From positions 310,001 to 374,000 of the forward strand of contig JADDTR010000015.1 in the NCBI GenBank assembly GCA_015345905.1: a stretch of DNA of 64,000 bases. The letters run 5' to 3'. Within the stretch, counting starts at the first letter, position 1, and every line of letters starts with the position of its first letter. This DNA comes from Aotearoamyces nothofagi. Taxonomy: Eukaryota; Ascomycota; Leotiomycetes; Leotiales; Tympanidaceae. The translations under genes and the position numbers were made by a program. The notes beneath the pieces are model-generated. The model did not search any database and had not been told where the DNA came from. It saw only the letters and a program-made list of their open reading frames with translations. Positions 22,962 to 34,305 of the stretch are shown here, in pieces.

Positions 22962-25166
22962 AATTTACGTGTTCTGTGCAAAGAAACATTGGTTGCGATG
23001 GAAATGGAGTCGAAATGGCATTCTTCGGTGTATGGCGAGCCTGGTTGCCTTTACTTACGTTTCATATTGGATGTCACTCAGAGAACAGTGGCCATGAATG
23101 GCAACTTTGCATTGCCAGATAGATGATACAACTCAGCTCACAATACTTCTTCGTTCACTCGTTATGCGCTGGTATCCCAGATAAGGAATGCGGATCTCTG
23201 ATGCTTACAGGAAAGAGAGCATTCATTTTTAAAATCGTTATCTAGAAGAGCTACAGGCATCTAAACGGCAAAATACCATCCAGCCTGATGAATAGCAGAT
23301 TCCGATTCGTGGCCTTACATCTTGGCCTGCTGGAGAATCTGACGGGAGAAGCTCTCCATCTAATGAACACTCACGCACGTTTCCGCAAACTGCTCCTGAG
23401 CCACAGGCCTCGGCGCCCATCACCATCTAGCGCATGCCATACTCGTGCTTCTGAGCATCGAACCTCGCATATAACCCTTCCGTGCATGATTCCAGGAATT
23501 CGACTGTTAGGGCTACGCAGTCTTTTCGTCATCCCGCATCGCTAAGTCAGCTGTGGTTGGCGTCCTCGTCGAGCAGGAGACGACCGGCAGGCCGAAAAGG
23601 ATGGCGTCCCAGAAAGAAGCAGCGAGACGGAGAAAACGAGGAAAACCTGGGATTCGATTGAATCGAGGAATGCGGGCCCGACACACGTAGACTGCAATAG
23701 GCACCTTTGTATTCCTTTACCCCACCACGCCCACCGCGCTCTCTTCTCCACACACTCCAATGCCTCCATGCATATTGTTCTGTAGTTCATCGTATGACAT
23801 GTCATCGGTATGGCGAATTCGCGAGGAGACTGCCCATTACTAACTAACGTCTTGACCAACCAAGGGCGCCGTCGCATTAGTTCGTCAGAATTTTGTTTGA
23901 GCTCGGCAGCCATTGGAAAGCCCAAGGTCGGGGTGGAGCCGTAATATGCACGAGCGCAACATGCACGAGATGTCGTGCGGGTACTTCTTCCAACATGGGT
24001 GCTGGTTCCCGATACCGCCCAAGAGCGGTATGGGCGGGCACTGGCTGCGATGAACCAAGCGGGACGAACGGCCTTTTCACACCATCCAGTCTCCAGTCTC
24101 GCCTGTCTCTCTCTCCTGTCTCTCCTGTCCCTCCCGCTGCTCCTGGCTCTCCCGGCTCTCCTGTCTCTCCCCTTCTCACGCAGAGTGCCGGCCTGGAGTG
24201 GCAGGCCACCGGGAGGAGGAGGGACACCGCGTACGCCGGCGATGCCTCCATATAGGGCGTGGATTGTGTGCTCTAGTAGATAGCCGCCAGTTAGCAGAAT
24301 TAGCATTAGCATGCGCGAACGGTGCTGCGGGAAAATGCTTGGAGGCCCCGTACGGACGGTGCTGAGTCCTCTCTAGACGTGCGGCCGTGCGGCGCGCACC
24401 CATGGCTCTGAGAGAAAACATCTCACAGGGGTCACTGGCGCCTGCAGCGCTCCATTTTTCGAAATTCGCTGGCGCACGCTTTCCGTCCTGGAGAAGCGAC
24501 TACCCTCCGGCGAGATAAGGTCGACTCGGAGGAGAAGAGCTCTTGGAGCTGCTATCAGCCAAAACCGCGGATGCTTCTCGCACTTGCGGAGAGGCGGCGT
24601 GGCGGCGACGCTGTAGAGATGGGCAGTACGGCCCTCGTAGCATGCATGTCCAGTATGGGCAGCTGGGATAAAAATGACGGATGGAAAGGCGGGAGATTGA
24701 TAACAGGTCGATGTTCCGGAAATTTGAGAATCAAATTGGCAACCCACACACTAATCTGGAATAGCCGAAGTGCCTCCTTCTAAATCTTCAAGCAGCCCGA
24801 ATCTTGTCGCACTGCTTCCCTCCTCTTTCCTCTATACCCACGCATTGAATATTTTTCATCAGACAGTAGGGTCGTACGAGTCGAGGTCATTCCTTTCTCC
24901 TGCGCCGTCTTGTCCATCTGGATCCTGTTTGGTGAGTGCACATATCCTCAGCACTGCCCTTCTGCCGTCTACAAATTTCTTCTCCTCGGCGGCAACATGC
25001 TCTGGCCATTCCCAACGCCCCGATATCTTCTCCCATGAAGCTTTACTAATCCGGCATGTGCTTTACAGACTCTCCTTCTCGTCGTATACGCCGAATTACA
25101 TTCCTTTTGCCACCGAACGACACTGCAGGCTTCAGTTTCGCAGCGATTCTTTGATCCAAATAAAAT
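22962..25166. other. Intergenic, GC-rich, low complexity
   Basis: No supported gene. A pyrimidine-rich tandem of cctgtctct/ccggctct words occupies about 24105-24172. Read on the minus strand it would give Gly-x-y triplets, but only for a few repeats and with no gene-like context. The last 400 bp are CT-rich and probably the promoter/leader of the gene at 25167. Confidence 0.4.
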
Positions 25167-26790
25167 ATGTCTTACTACGATAATCAACAATGGCCAGCCG
25201 CTGGACAAGCTACCTGGGACCAACAGACCCCACCAGCTCGCTCTGGTACGAACTTTATAGTGAATAAGATGGATCCTGCCAACTGACACTATGCATAGGT
25301 TCCAGCTCGGTAGTACCACGTGAAGACTCGACTGCGTTCAGCTCGCAACTTGAGGGTATGTTACGGGTTTCTTCTTCTTCGAGGGCCAATTCAAATATTT
25401 CATTTGTCCGAATAGGCTTGTGGACAGCAACTGCGTTGCTATACTGCCCTCGGACGTTCTGATTGGTGTTATCGATTATTGGAGATTCAGGGGCTAATAC
25501 ATAAAAAAGAGGTCGATCGTGCTGTTGAAAACCTCTTCAAGAGCGGAAAGGTATTTAACGCACCCGCTCGCCGCGAATCTCTGCCACTGGGAACACCGGG
25601 AAGATCATATCCCGAATTTGGTATGCTCCGAGACTTCACACGCTGCTCCATCACCTGCTGATTATAATAGACCCACGAATGGGCGCTGCTGGACCACCAC
25701 GTCACCACTCGGTCAGCGAATTCGGTGGAGACGCCCGAACGTATTCTCCGTCGAACCTGCAGAATTTTTACGCTACACAGCGTCACCAGCCATCACGGGC
25801 AAGTGAAGCTGAACAAGTGATGCAAGCAAAGAGAAGGATGGCAGCTCAGCGTGAGCGTGAGCTGCGCAATTATCACCAGGAACAGCAGTACAATCGAAGT
25901 AAGGCAACCTCTCCTGTATAAGATGAAAAATGAGGCCAAGCGAGAAAAAGTTTATCCCCTTTCCTCTCGCCTCGTTTCTATAATGTGCAGTGCCTCTGTC
26001 TTTGTCTGCCGTGTCCAATGAGACCTTGAATGCCTAATAGGCACATCATATCAACATTTGCTGACTAGAATAAGGCGTATTAGCTGAACTTTCTACTTTC
26101 GGAGGCAAACCTGACCGTACAATGAGCCCTGGCAGCGGCATGAGTGAGGAAGAACGACGTGAATTGATTGCCCGCCAGCGTAGCGCTCTTTATGGCGAAG
26201 GCGCTGCCTACCCTGAAGGCAGCTATGTTGATGAGAATGGAAACACTCGTCCAGGTACCCAAGGTTCCAGCGTAGCGCTTTCTGCTGGACGTGGTCATTC
26301 TCCCCTCGCATTTGAGAATGGAAGCTCCAACGAGCAGGCCCAACAAGGTGCTAGCCAACAGCGATCCCGTGCTAACAGCACATCATCTCCTTCGTCCAAC
26401 CCCACCAACTTCAGCCTTTTTGACAATGCTGCGCAGCAGTCTAGCCGAACATCTACTTCCTCTCCAGGCGGATCACCTCCAAGACAGGGTGGTAAGGCCG
26501 CTCCAGGATCTAGCGTTGCTCCTATTGGTACTCGCCCGGGCGGAGCACAAGGTCAAGCTGCCAACCCAGCACTTAACAAACGCTCTACTACCCCTCTTCC
26601 GTCGCCTTTGAGTTACGGATATGCAGCCAACGAGGAGAATAATAGTAATAATACCAGTAACAGTGGTGATCGTGCAACCTCTGCAGCTTCCAATCCATCA
26701 TCAACCCAGGATTCCGGCCTCGGGTGGGGAAACAAGAGTGGCGTATGGGGAAAGAGCACTCTCGGTGTTCAGGCTTCCGTCTGGGGTTAA
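25167..26790 (+). CDS. Conserved-looking disordered protein with SEEERRELIARQ helix
   Basis: Exons 25167-25245, 25299-25355, 25510-25620, 25671-25898 and 26075-26790 give 396 residues. Every junction is phase 1 and rebuilds smooth sequence, e.g. SQLE|EVDRAVENLFKSGK, YPEF|DPRMG and YNR|SVLAELS, which strongly supports the model. The N-terminus is MSYYDNQQW. A charged central helix (EAEQVMQAKRRMAAQREREL) is followed by SEEERRELIARQRSALYG, then a long Ser/Asn/Gly/Pro-rich region and a C-terminus with repeated W-G (GLGWGNKSGVWGKSTLG..SVWG). I recognise the layout as a widespread filamentous-ascomycete protein but know no function. Two introns are 154-176 nt, longer than the local norm. Confidence 0.8.
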
Positions 26791-27571
26791 AATGGATATT
26801 TACAGATAGGAGCATTTCAAAGGTCAATGGTGTTTGGTGTGTCGTCAATGGACAATGGTGGAGGGACCTCGATTTCAGCAAACGGTGATGCGGAACAGAT
26901 TTCTCTTTGGATCGGTTCAGTTCCCATGTCTTCAATGGCGTAAATATTCTCCTCTTCACATGGCGATGGCAGTTTCGTTGATTTCCTTTGGTTATGGCTG
27001 GCTGCGTTCTGTTTGCATTTCCGGTTGGTTTTGCAGGATACAAGCGTGCACGCATCCTTCTATCTGATACGGAGGTGTTGTTAAAGGGGTTTACTTGTGT
27101 TTGGTACGGATGGGAACGGGTTCGCGTTGGCTTGTAATTCTGCACTCTTTAAAGGACGGACTGGCGAGTGAATGATGACCGTGTGGAAAAGTGTTCAAAA
27201 GGGGTGTGAATGAAAAGGCAGCATAGGGCGTGCGTTGGTATTTTGGGTATTTTGGGGTTTGCTTGCTTCATGTAATAGCTGGGCTGGTAATTAAAGCGGT
27301 ATGGTCGTCATCTTCACATAAGTCCGCGCCCGATTCCCCCCAATGCTGTGATGATGTTTTCACCCCTGGTGCACGTGCATAGATGGTAAAGACGCACAGT
27401 TCGTCATCCACAACCTGTGACAACGTACGGCAACCCCCCGGTTTCATCACAACGGACGTGTTTCCACTTCCTATAAGCACCTAGTAAGTCTCTATCTCTA
27501 CAATTTCCCATTTGAACCCTATTTTCTCAATTATTGCTTCTCGCAAGTCCAAGCCCATATTCCTACGGACA
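26791..27571. other. Intergenic; 3' and 5' flanks of neighbours
   Basis: 780 bp between the stop at 26790 and the ATG at 27572. No supported coding frame. It probably holds the 3' UTR of the upstream gene and the promoter of the thioredoxin-like gene. Confidence 0.4.
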
Positions 27572-28385
27572 ATGTTCAGCAATCTCACCGCGAAGCTTGC
27601 GCTTCGTAAAGCCGGCCTGAGCTCGTCCACATTCTCCTTGCCTACCTTCTCAGCTGCAAATTCCGAGGCCGGCTCTAAAGACTCGAATGGGTCGACATTT
27701 GCAGCATCAAACCCATTTGTGAATATCTCATTACCCAAGGCCTGGACGGCGGCGTGGAGCGCGCCCCCGCCACCTCCTATCGAGGTTGCCGCTCCACCAG
27801 TAATTGGCATTCGTGCGCCGAGTTGTCCACGGTTAACAGTACCAAGTAGGAACGGTCGACCGACTGTTATAACATTTTTGAGATTCTGTGGCTGTCCTTG
27901 TATGTTGGCTGCTACTTATGATATCTCACTACCGCATACTAACCGCAGATGCAGTTGCAGAAAAGACGTTTCTGCTCCTGAAAGACCTCGCGAGCCAATA
28001 CCCAAGCGTGAATTTCATCGCCATTTCGCACTCGTCAGGCCCCATCACGCAGACATGGGTTGACAGCATTACCGCATACCGGCCGGTGCCGGTAAATCTG
28101 TCCATCGTGGTTGACGAGCCGCGAGAGTTGTATGCGCTTTGGGGATTGGGAACAAGTACGACGTGGCATGTGATGAATCCGTGGACGCAGTATACGCAGT
28201 GGCAGCTGGCGAAGAATGAAGGCATCTCGGCACGACCTCTCGGAGAAGATGGCGCTGGTAGCAGGTGGCAGGCTGCGGGGAGCTGGGCTGTGGACGCGAG
28301 GGGAGTGGTGCAGTGGGGTGGGCCGGCGAGAGTTGCTGACGATGTACCGAGGGTTGAGGAAGGGATTAAGGCTCTGGGCATCTGA
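27572..28385 (+). CDS. AhpC/TSA-like thioredoxin-fold protein
   Basis: Exons 27572-27899 and 27955-28385 give 252 residues. The start is the first ATG of the frame; the N-terminus (MFSNLTAKLALRKAGL) is basic and amphipathic. The active-site region reads TFLRFCGCP|FAEKTF across the intron, with C106 and C108 seen, on the second strand of a thioredoxin-like fold. Further family signs are FIAISHS after it and the ELYALWGLG and W..A.SWAVDARGVVQWGG segments. Two acceptors lie 6 nt apart (ending 27948 and 27954): the downstream one gives CGCPFAEKTF, the upstream one gives CGCPYAVAEKTF. Both keep frame, so tandem-acceptor splicing is possible. Relatives are AhpC/TSA-like redox proteins of unknown substrate; peroxidase activity is not shown. 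It is convergent with the next gene. Confidence 0.8.
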
Positions 28386-28684
28386 GCTTGATGCCATGAT
28401 TTCTTGCTGGTCATGAAAAATATGGCGCGTAATAAGTGGGTAAATTGAAGATGTGATTCCTGGGATATATACGGGCCAGGCTGGTTTTGTAGGAAGTATG
28501 AAGTTTACCAGGGAGACATCTAGCCAAGTCCCCCCCCTATTTCACGTTATTTTCTGTCGGATTGGAGAAGTCTGAACCAAAGAAGTCCATCGTTAACTCC
28601 ATGATATATATGCTCTCAAACGTCATCCAGTTGGCACCACTATATCCCTCTCCCACCCTCGTCCCAATGCAACCACAAACCAGA

Positions 28685-29491
28685 TCACTCATCGAAGACC
28701 TCCACGATCCTCGGCCCATCGCCCGTCTCTCCATCATTGCCAGCCGCACTATCCAAGCTTCCTCTCCCAGCCTCGTCCGCCTCCACGACCAGCTCCCTCT
28801 CATCTACCATCTCATAAATCCGCCTCCTCAGCGCCTCGGCGATATTCCTCTGTCCATTATTCTGGATCTCGTCGCACACCTCTGCTGCTGCTTCCAGATA
28901 GTCCATGGCGGCGCGGTAGTCGAACGTCTCGGAGAGCAGAAGGAGAGTCTCGCATCGCATCAGTGGAGGCAGGTCCGACTGCTCGAGGAGGATGAGGCAC
29001 ATGTCCCGGCTGGCATCGAGGTTGTTCCGGACGTAGTCTTGCCGGGCTAGACCGTATAGGACGTCGTAGAATCGGTTTGATGCTATGATGAATGAATGGT
29101 CTTCGGCGCTCTTGCCGAGGTTTGAAGAGCTGCTCTGAGGTTCAGGACTTTTTCTTTCGGACGGACCTGCCGGTGAAGATGTACTTAAGCCTACTTTCTC
29201 TATAGCGCCTGCGAGCTCGGTAGCATTCAGAGCGTACTTGCTTCCGGGCGTTGGGGCTGATCCTTCAGCAGGAGTGGCGATGGGAGCACTATGTTTCGCT
29301 AACTTTGCCCTCTTCTGACGCCGGGATCCAGTATTCTTCTTCTTCTTCTTCTGGCCCTTGCGGTGAGTCGTGATGGGTTCCTGAATAGTCGACTCAGCAA
29401 TCGATGAAATGGCTAGTCTGAGAGGGAGACTCAGCTCCTCTCCGAGAGCTATGCCATTTTCCTCCTGAACTTTCGCTTGCAATGCCGCCAT
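28685..29491 (-). CDS. Helical hypothetical protein (TPR-like C-terminal half)
   Basis: One exon, 268 residues from the first true ATG at 29491; the frame is open about 60 nt further upstream but without an ATG, so a short 5' exon is possible. After a hydrophobic-charged N-terminal helix there is a very basic KGQKKKKK..RRQKRAKLAKH tract (nuclear-localisation-like), a Ser/Pro linker, and a C-terminal helical half (SNRFYDVLYGLARQDY.. through ETLLLLSETFDYRAAMDYLEAAAEVCDE) with the A/L/Y pattern of paired TPR-like helices. The end is acidic. I do not recognise a family. It lies tail-to-tail with the thioredoxin-like gene (300 bp) and in tandem with SQT1. Confidence 0.6.
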   Translation of the reverse strand: MAALQAKVQEENGIALGEELSLPLRLAISSIAESTIQEPITTHRKGQKKKKKNTGSRRQKRAKLAKHSAPIATPAEGSAPTPGSKYALNATELAGAIEKVGLSTSSPAGPSERKSPEPQSSSSNLGKSAEDHSFIIASNRFYDVLYGLARQDYVRNNLDASRDMCLILLEQSDLPPLMRCETLLLLSETFDYRAAMDYLEAAAEVCDEIQNNGQRNIAEALRRRIYEMVDERELVVEADEAGRGSLDSAAGNDGETGDGPRIVEVFDE

Positions 29492-29855
29492 GTCTATGTG
29501 CGAGGGATTATTCAACACTAAGTCTGTAGTGTTGGTATCATGAAAACCCAAATATGTGAGATGGTCTAGAAGATGGGCGTTAGAGTTGTGTGGATGTTAT
29601 ATACTCAGTAGACAACTGGATCTGGTTAAGCATTCTAGAAAAGAAGGAGAAAGGACCTGCGTGGAAATACATGAAAGTAAAGGATCGAAGACGGCAAAGC
29701 ATGCAGACCAAAGGTGAGGGTTCAAATTCCATTGATTTGGAAAGAGCTATGCTGTCAAAATATTAGCACTGATGTCTCAATCCATCTATGCAAGCCACCA
29801 ACACCAACATATGCAAGTATAAATGCTGAGTCCGAGAATATAAAGCACTTGTTCT

Positions 29856-31536
29856 TTATTCTAAAGGTGCTTCAAACACCAGAGAGATTCCATCATCTCC
29901 AGCTGTGACAATGCGCGATCCATCTCCTTGGACAAATCCTAAAATCCCACCACCTTCTCCATCACCTCTGTGGCCTAACCATTGCTGAACGAACCCACTA
30001 TTGGCAACTGCTGTTCCTCCTCGACAATCCCACCTAGAAAACAAATGTTAGCAAAATAATTCTCTAAGATATACAATGCAGGATCTCAGAGATGCTTAGA
30101 GGCTCCTAGCTCTAAAATATTCTTCTTAAAGCACCTCTTCTATTTAGATGCAGGGATGTCACATACCTTCTTACAGCTCCATCCATACCTACGCTAGTCA
30201 GCATCCAAGGGTTCTTTTGATTCTTAACGAATTCCACCTTAACCACACTGTAATCTTCATGTGCCTCCTTGATGTGCCGTCTCACTGCGAACCGGTATGC
30301 TGAATCGAATAACGCAATGCTTCCGTCTACACTGCCGGTAGCTAGCAAAGTCAAAGGCGGCTCTGCGAAGGCAATGGTTTCAATTCCATCGCCTTGTGCC
30401 TGGAGATCAGCTAGAATTTGGCCCGCTTGCCCGACGGAGCCTGCGCCACTTGCAGCTTTTGAGCCAGATTGTTTGCCACCCTTGTTCTTGCTTGCAGCAC
30501 CTGCAGCACCTCGTCCTGGAACAGCTCCCGAGACTTCAGCACCAAGCCGCGGTAAGCCGATCACTTTTAAGGAACCGCCAGCACCGCCTACAACAAGGAA
30601 TGCGCCGGTCGGTGCGATGGCGACGCTGAAGAGACCGCCTTCGACGGCGAAACGCTGATCTTCAGCTGTGAGAGCAACGAGAGTTTGACCACCATCTCCT
30701 GGCATGACACCAGCTGCCGCTGCTTCGCCAAATGGGTCATACACATAGAGACTACTCTCTTCTGAGACTGTTGCAAGCAGTTTGCCGTCCGCGCTCCATG
30801 CACCAGCTGTGCAGGATGCGGTATGTAAAAAGTATGACTGGACAATATGCAGAGGTGCATCTTTGGAGGAGGGATCAATTGTGTAAACCCAGACCGAGCC
30901 ATCGTTAGCGCCGAGTGCAACAGTGTTGGGGTATGACGGGTGAGGGCATGGGATCAACCAGTTGATCTCTTCCACTTCTTGAACTTCGCCGAGGAAATTC
31001 CAGCTGGACAGTGATTTCGATGTCGGAGCATATGCGCGGAGCTTTCCATCCAGACCCCCAGATAGAAGAGCCTCACCATTAGGCAGCGTGAAAGTGAGAG
31101 CATTGATTGAATCGGTATGTCCTTCCAAGGCAAAGATTGGTTCCAGAGACTTCCGCTCGGTGCGCTCACTGGGCGCCGTTTCGTATGATGCTGGAAGCAA
31201 AGGACTATCTGCAGGAGTAGAGTCAAATATGTAACCAATTCCACCTAGATCTTCGCCTTCACTGCCTCCCGTAGCAACTATATTCGAATTCAAAGGATGT
31301 TGTGCTATGCAGAATATGCTGTCTTTGTAGGCGTCGAAATGCGCCGAGGAATCGTTTTGGAGCTGTATTTCCTGTTCTTGCATCTCGTCGTCTGCGTCTT
31401 CGTCTTCGTCGTCGCCAGAGTCCATGGCCGCATCCGGGTCATTTTCGATCTCTTCAGCAGCATCTTCGGGGTCAAACATTTCTGCTTCATCGTCCTCGAG
31501 AGGGTCCTCATCCTCGTAAGGCTGGTGAGAAGACAT
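29856..31536 (-). CDS. SQT1: WD40 ribosome-assembly chaperone SQT1/AAMP
   Basis: Minus-strand exons 31536-30167 and 30033-29856 give 515 residues. The splice (AG|G) joins GMDGAVRR to WDCRGGTAV. The first 60 residues are very acidic (D/E-rich), as in Sqt1 and AAMP, followed by a seven- to eight-blade WD40 propeller with blades visible from HFDAYKDSIFCIAQHP, ALEGHTDSINALTF, EINWLIPCPHPSYPNTVALGANDGSVWVY, HTASCTAGAWSADGK and so on to the final ILGFVQGDGSRIVTAGDDG. A Gly/Ala/Ser/Lys insert of about 50 residues interrupts the propeller before the blade starting QGDGIETIAFAEPP. Sqt1 escorts the ribosomal protein uL16 (Rpl10) to pre-60S subunits in the cytoplasm, with the acidic tail contacting the client; that role is carried over from yeast. 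The family assignment is confident. Confidence 0.9.
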
Positions 31537-32001
31537 TGGATTGTCGAGGAGGTGGTCGGGGCAGAAGGTTTGGTATAAGCAAGGCGCTGTTTAACTTGAT
31601 AATATTAACTGTGCGATAGAGAGGGCCCTTTAAACTGGAAGAGAAAGAAAAGAGTCTGTGGACTTCGACGTTGATTATCAAGCAATCTACTGCGGCGTTT
31701 TGCTTATCCAGCTGGCGACAACTTTTTTCCTTTAGCGATGACAGCATGTGGGGAAGCATTGAGTGTCGCTAAATGGAGGGGTCCAGCATATCAAGCAGCA
31801 TTCAGATCAAGTAAGATACTTACGACGTCTCTTTCGCTCGGTTGAACACTTTGCATTGGACAACAGAAACTTTGATGATTGGGCTTAAGCATATATGTAT
31901 TATTTATTTATTTATTGTATCTGGAATGATGGGTTCATCCCAGATTTGGGACCGAAATTCGTCCTTCGGATTGGGTATCACGTGATAGCAGTTATACCGC
32001 C

Positions 32002-34305
32002 TCACAGCTTCGCGCCGCTCTGCCTTCTTTCTTCCTTCTCCTTGTCTCTAAGTAAACGACGCAAGATCTTGCCACTAGGGCTCTTGGGGATAACATCAAT
32101 GAATTCAACACCGCCCTTTAACCATTTGTGCCGCGACTTATGAGACTCCACATGCTTCTGGATGTCTCGTTTTACCATCCTTTAGGGCTTCGTTAGCTTG
32201 AAACCCCTTTCTGCGAGCATTAAAATAGAGTGGAAGGAACCCAAGAGCTCACCTATCATTATCTTCAAGGCCAACAGATGACGATTTGACAATGTATGCC
32301 TTTGGGACCTCGCCAGCAGCGTCATCAGGGACCGGGATTACAGCTACATCGGCAACAGCTGGGTGACTAAGAAGATGTGCCTCTAGCTCTGCAGGTGCGA
32401 CTTGTAGACCCTGAAATTCCGGTTATTTGTTGCTCAATTTGAATTCCAATGATAAGGAAAGAGATGATACGCACCTTGACTTTGATAAGTTCCTTAATAC
32501 GCTCTGTAATCGTAAAATGCTCGTGTCCAGAAGGAGCCTTTGAGACCACTGCAACATCACCAGTCCGCATCCACTTATCGCCACCGTCTGGGTCATCAAT
32601 GAACGTTTCTATATTGGCCTCATCATTGTTCAAATATCCCAGAACCACCGATGGTGACTGAACAATGAGCTCTCCTGGCTGATCATAGCCAGTTATCTCA
32701 ACACCATCGATTGACATAAGTTTAGCTTTTACAGCAGGCGGCAGGGAACCACAGGATCCTAACCAGATATCGTGCTCGCTTGTAGTACAGACAACAGTGC
32801 TAGTTTCTGTCAGGCCTATGAGAGGTTGTAGAGCAGGTTAGTACTGTTGGCAATCTCAATTACCGGTCGAAACGTTCAGGCAGGAACTAAATAATATCCA
32901 CAAACTCACCATAGCCCTGTCTGATTATCCATTCCGGATAGATCTTCTGGAGGGTTTCGGCAGTCTCGGCTCCAAGTGGTGCTGCACCAGTAAAAATGCT
33001 AATAACACTGCTCAAGTCGTATTGCGCACAAGCTTTCGCGTTTTTAACCAACTGGATAATAATGGGTGGTACCTAGACTCTAGTTTAGCTGTCACATTTG
33101 AAGAATTGGGGTCCATGCCATACCACATAGAGGATCATTATTTTGAATCTGATCAAGAGAGTTAGTATTCCAGAACTAGTGAAAGACATGGATATTCCTT
33201 ACCTCTGAATTGCTCCGAGAAAGCTTTCAAGCTCGAATTTGGGAAGAACAATGACTTCATCTCCTCGATAGGTGGTAGAAAGGCTAACCACAACTAATCC
33301 ATAGATATGAGACATTGGAAGGAGCCCGAGAGCAACGTCTATTCGCGCTTTCCCACCTGGTCCTTTGCCTTTTCTAGCGACGGATTCAAAGGCAGATATT
33401 TGAAGAATATTGCTAATGGCGTTTCTATGAGATATCATAACACCTTTCTATGCGAGGATTAGTAATTATCTCACTGAAGAGCGTAGGAATGTCACTCGCC
33501 GGTAAGCCAGACGTCCCACTTGAGTAGCATAGAAAGGCGGTTTGCCTTGCTCCTTGTCCCTTGCTCCATTTTAGAGGCTCGATAGGCTTCAGCTTCTTGC
33601 CTTCGGCAATGAGGTCATTGACAGTCTTGAAGGGAACCTTCTTAATGCCTGTAAACTGCTGTGGCATTTCTAAAATGTAAATATGTTTGTTTGGTATACC
33701 CGCAGACTTTGCTGCCTGTAAAGCAGAGTCTAACAGAGGAATACAAGTCTATCAAAGTGTCTATGTTAGATATTTTCAAGTCGTTTTCTTCGGATATCAT
33801 GTCATGCCAAACCTACAAAAAGCGCCTTCGCACCAGAAGATTTCAGCTGAAATTCCAGTTCGGCTGCTGCGTATGCTGCATTTGCTGGAGATGAAATCCC
33901 GCCAAGTTGATGGATTGCATAGGATACAGTCATGGTATCGATCTATTTTGCATAGGCATTAGTGCTTTGATTTTAAAGAACCACGAAATTGAATGCCATT
34001 AGAAACTTTAATAGCTTGACCAAATCTTGTAGTAGATTATCTCATAGACTCACGGTATTGAAGGAAAATATTCCAATCACTTTATCCCATTCTGTACCCT
34101 GATTTGGCTTAAACCCTAGTTCTTCTGCTAGAGCTCGGGCTAGGAATCCGTATCTTTCTCGCACTTCCAAAGGCGTATATGTTCTTCCAGAAATTCCACA
34201 GGTGAAAGGATTCTTGGATTCATTGAAAGGGAGCCGCCCGTACGATTCATCATTTAAGAATTGGCTGATTGGTATCGAGTCAGGAGGATCTGGCACGATG
34301 ATCAT
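32002..34305 (-). CDS. 4-coumarate-CoA ligase-like acyl-CoA synthetase, peroxisomal (PTS1)
   Basis: Nine minus-strand exons: 34305-34054, 33942-33817, 33748-33500, 33447-33203, 33148-33124, 33072-32910, 32815-32475, 32410-32253 and 32179-32002, giving 578 residues, the usual length. All joins are in frame and rebuild ANL-superfamily motifs: the P-loop [11 protein letters not shown] (about 201-211), MSHIYG, GYGLTETS (352-359), WMRTGD, and the C-terminal SPSGKILRR with the catalytic Lys at about 557. The protein ends in AKL, a peroxisomal targeting signal type 1. Known relatives form acyl-AMP then acyl-CoA from aromatic or fatty acids. Intron 3 uses a GC donor (33499-33448, GC...AG) and exon 5 is only 25 nt. 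The start follows an in-frame stop closely, so no further upstream exon joins easily. The substrate cannot be told from sequence. Confidence 0.92.

Noticed and set aside
23877-24312. Minus-strand frame giving collagen-like Gly-x-y triplets
   Set aside because: Only about seven triplets, produced by a pyrimidine-rich tandem on the plus strand; no signal, no splice continuity, no family context.
29706-29722. B-box-like ggttcaaattcc suggesting a tRNA
   Set aside because: No A box, no acceptor or anticodon stem can be folded around it.
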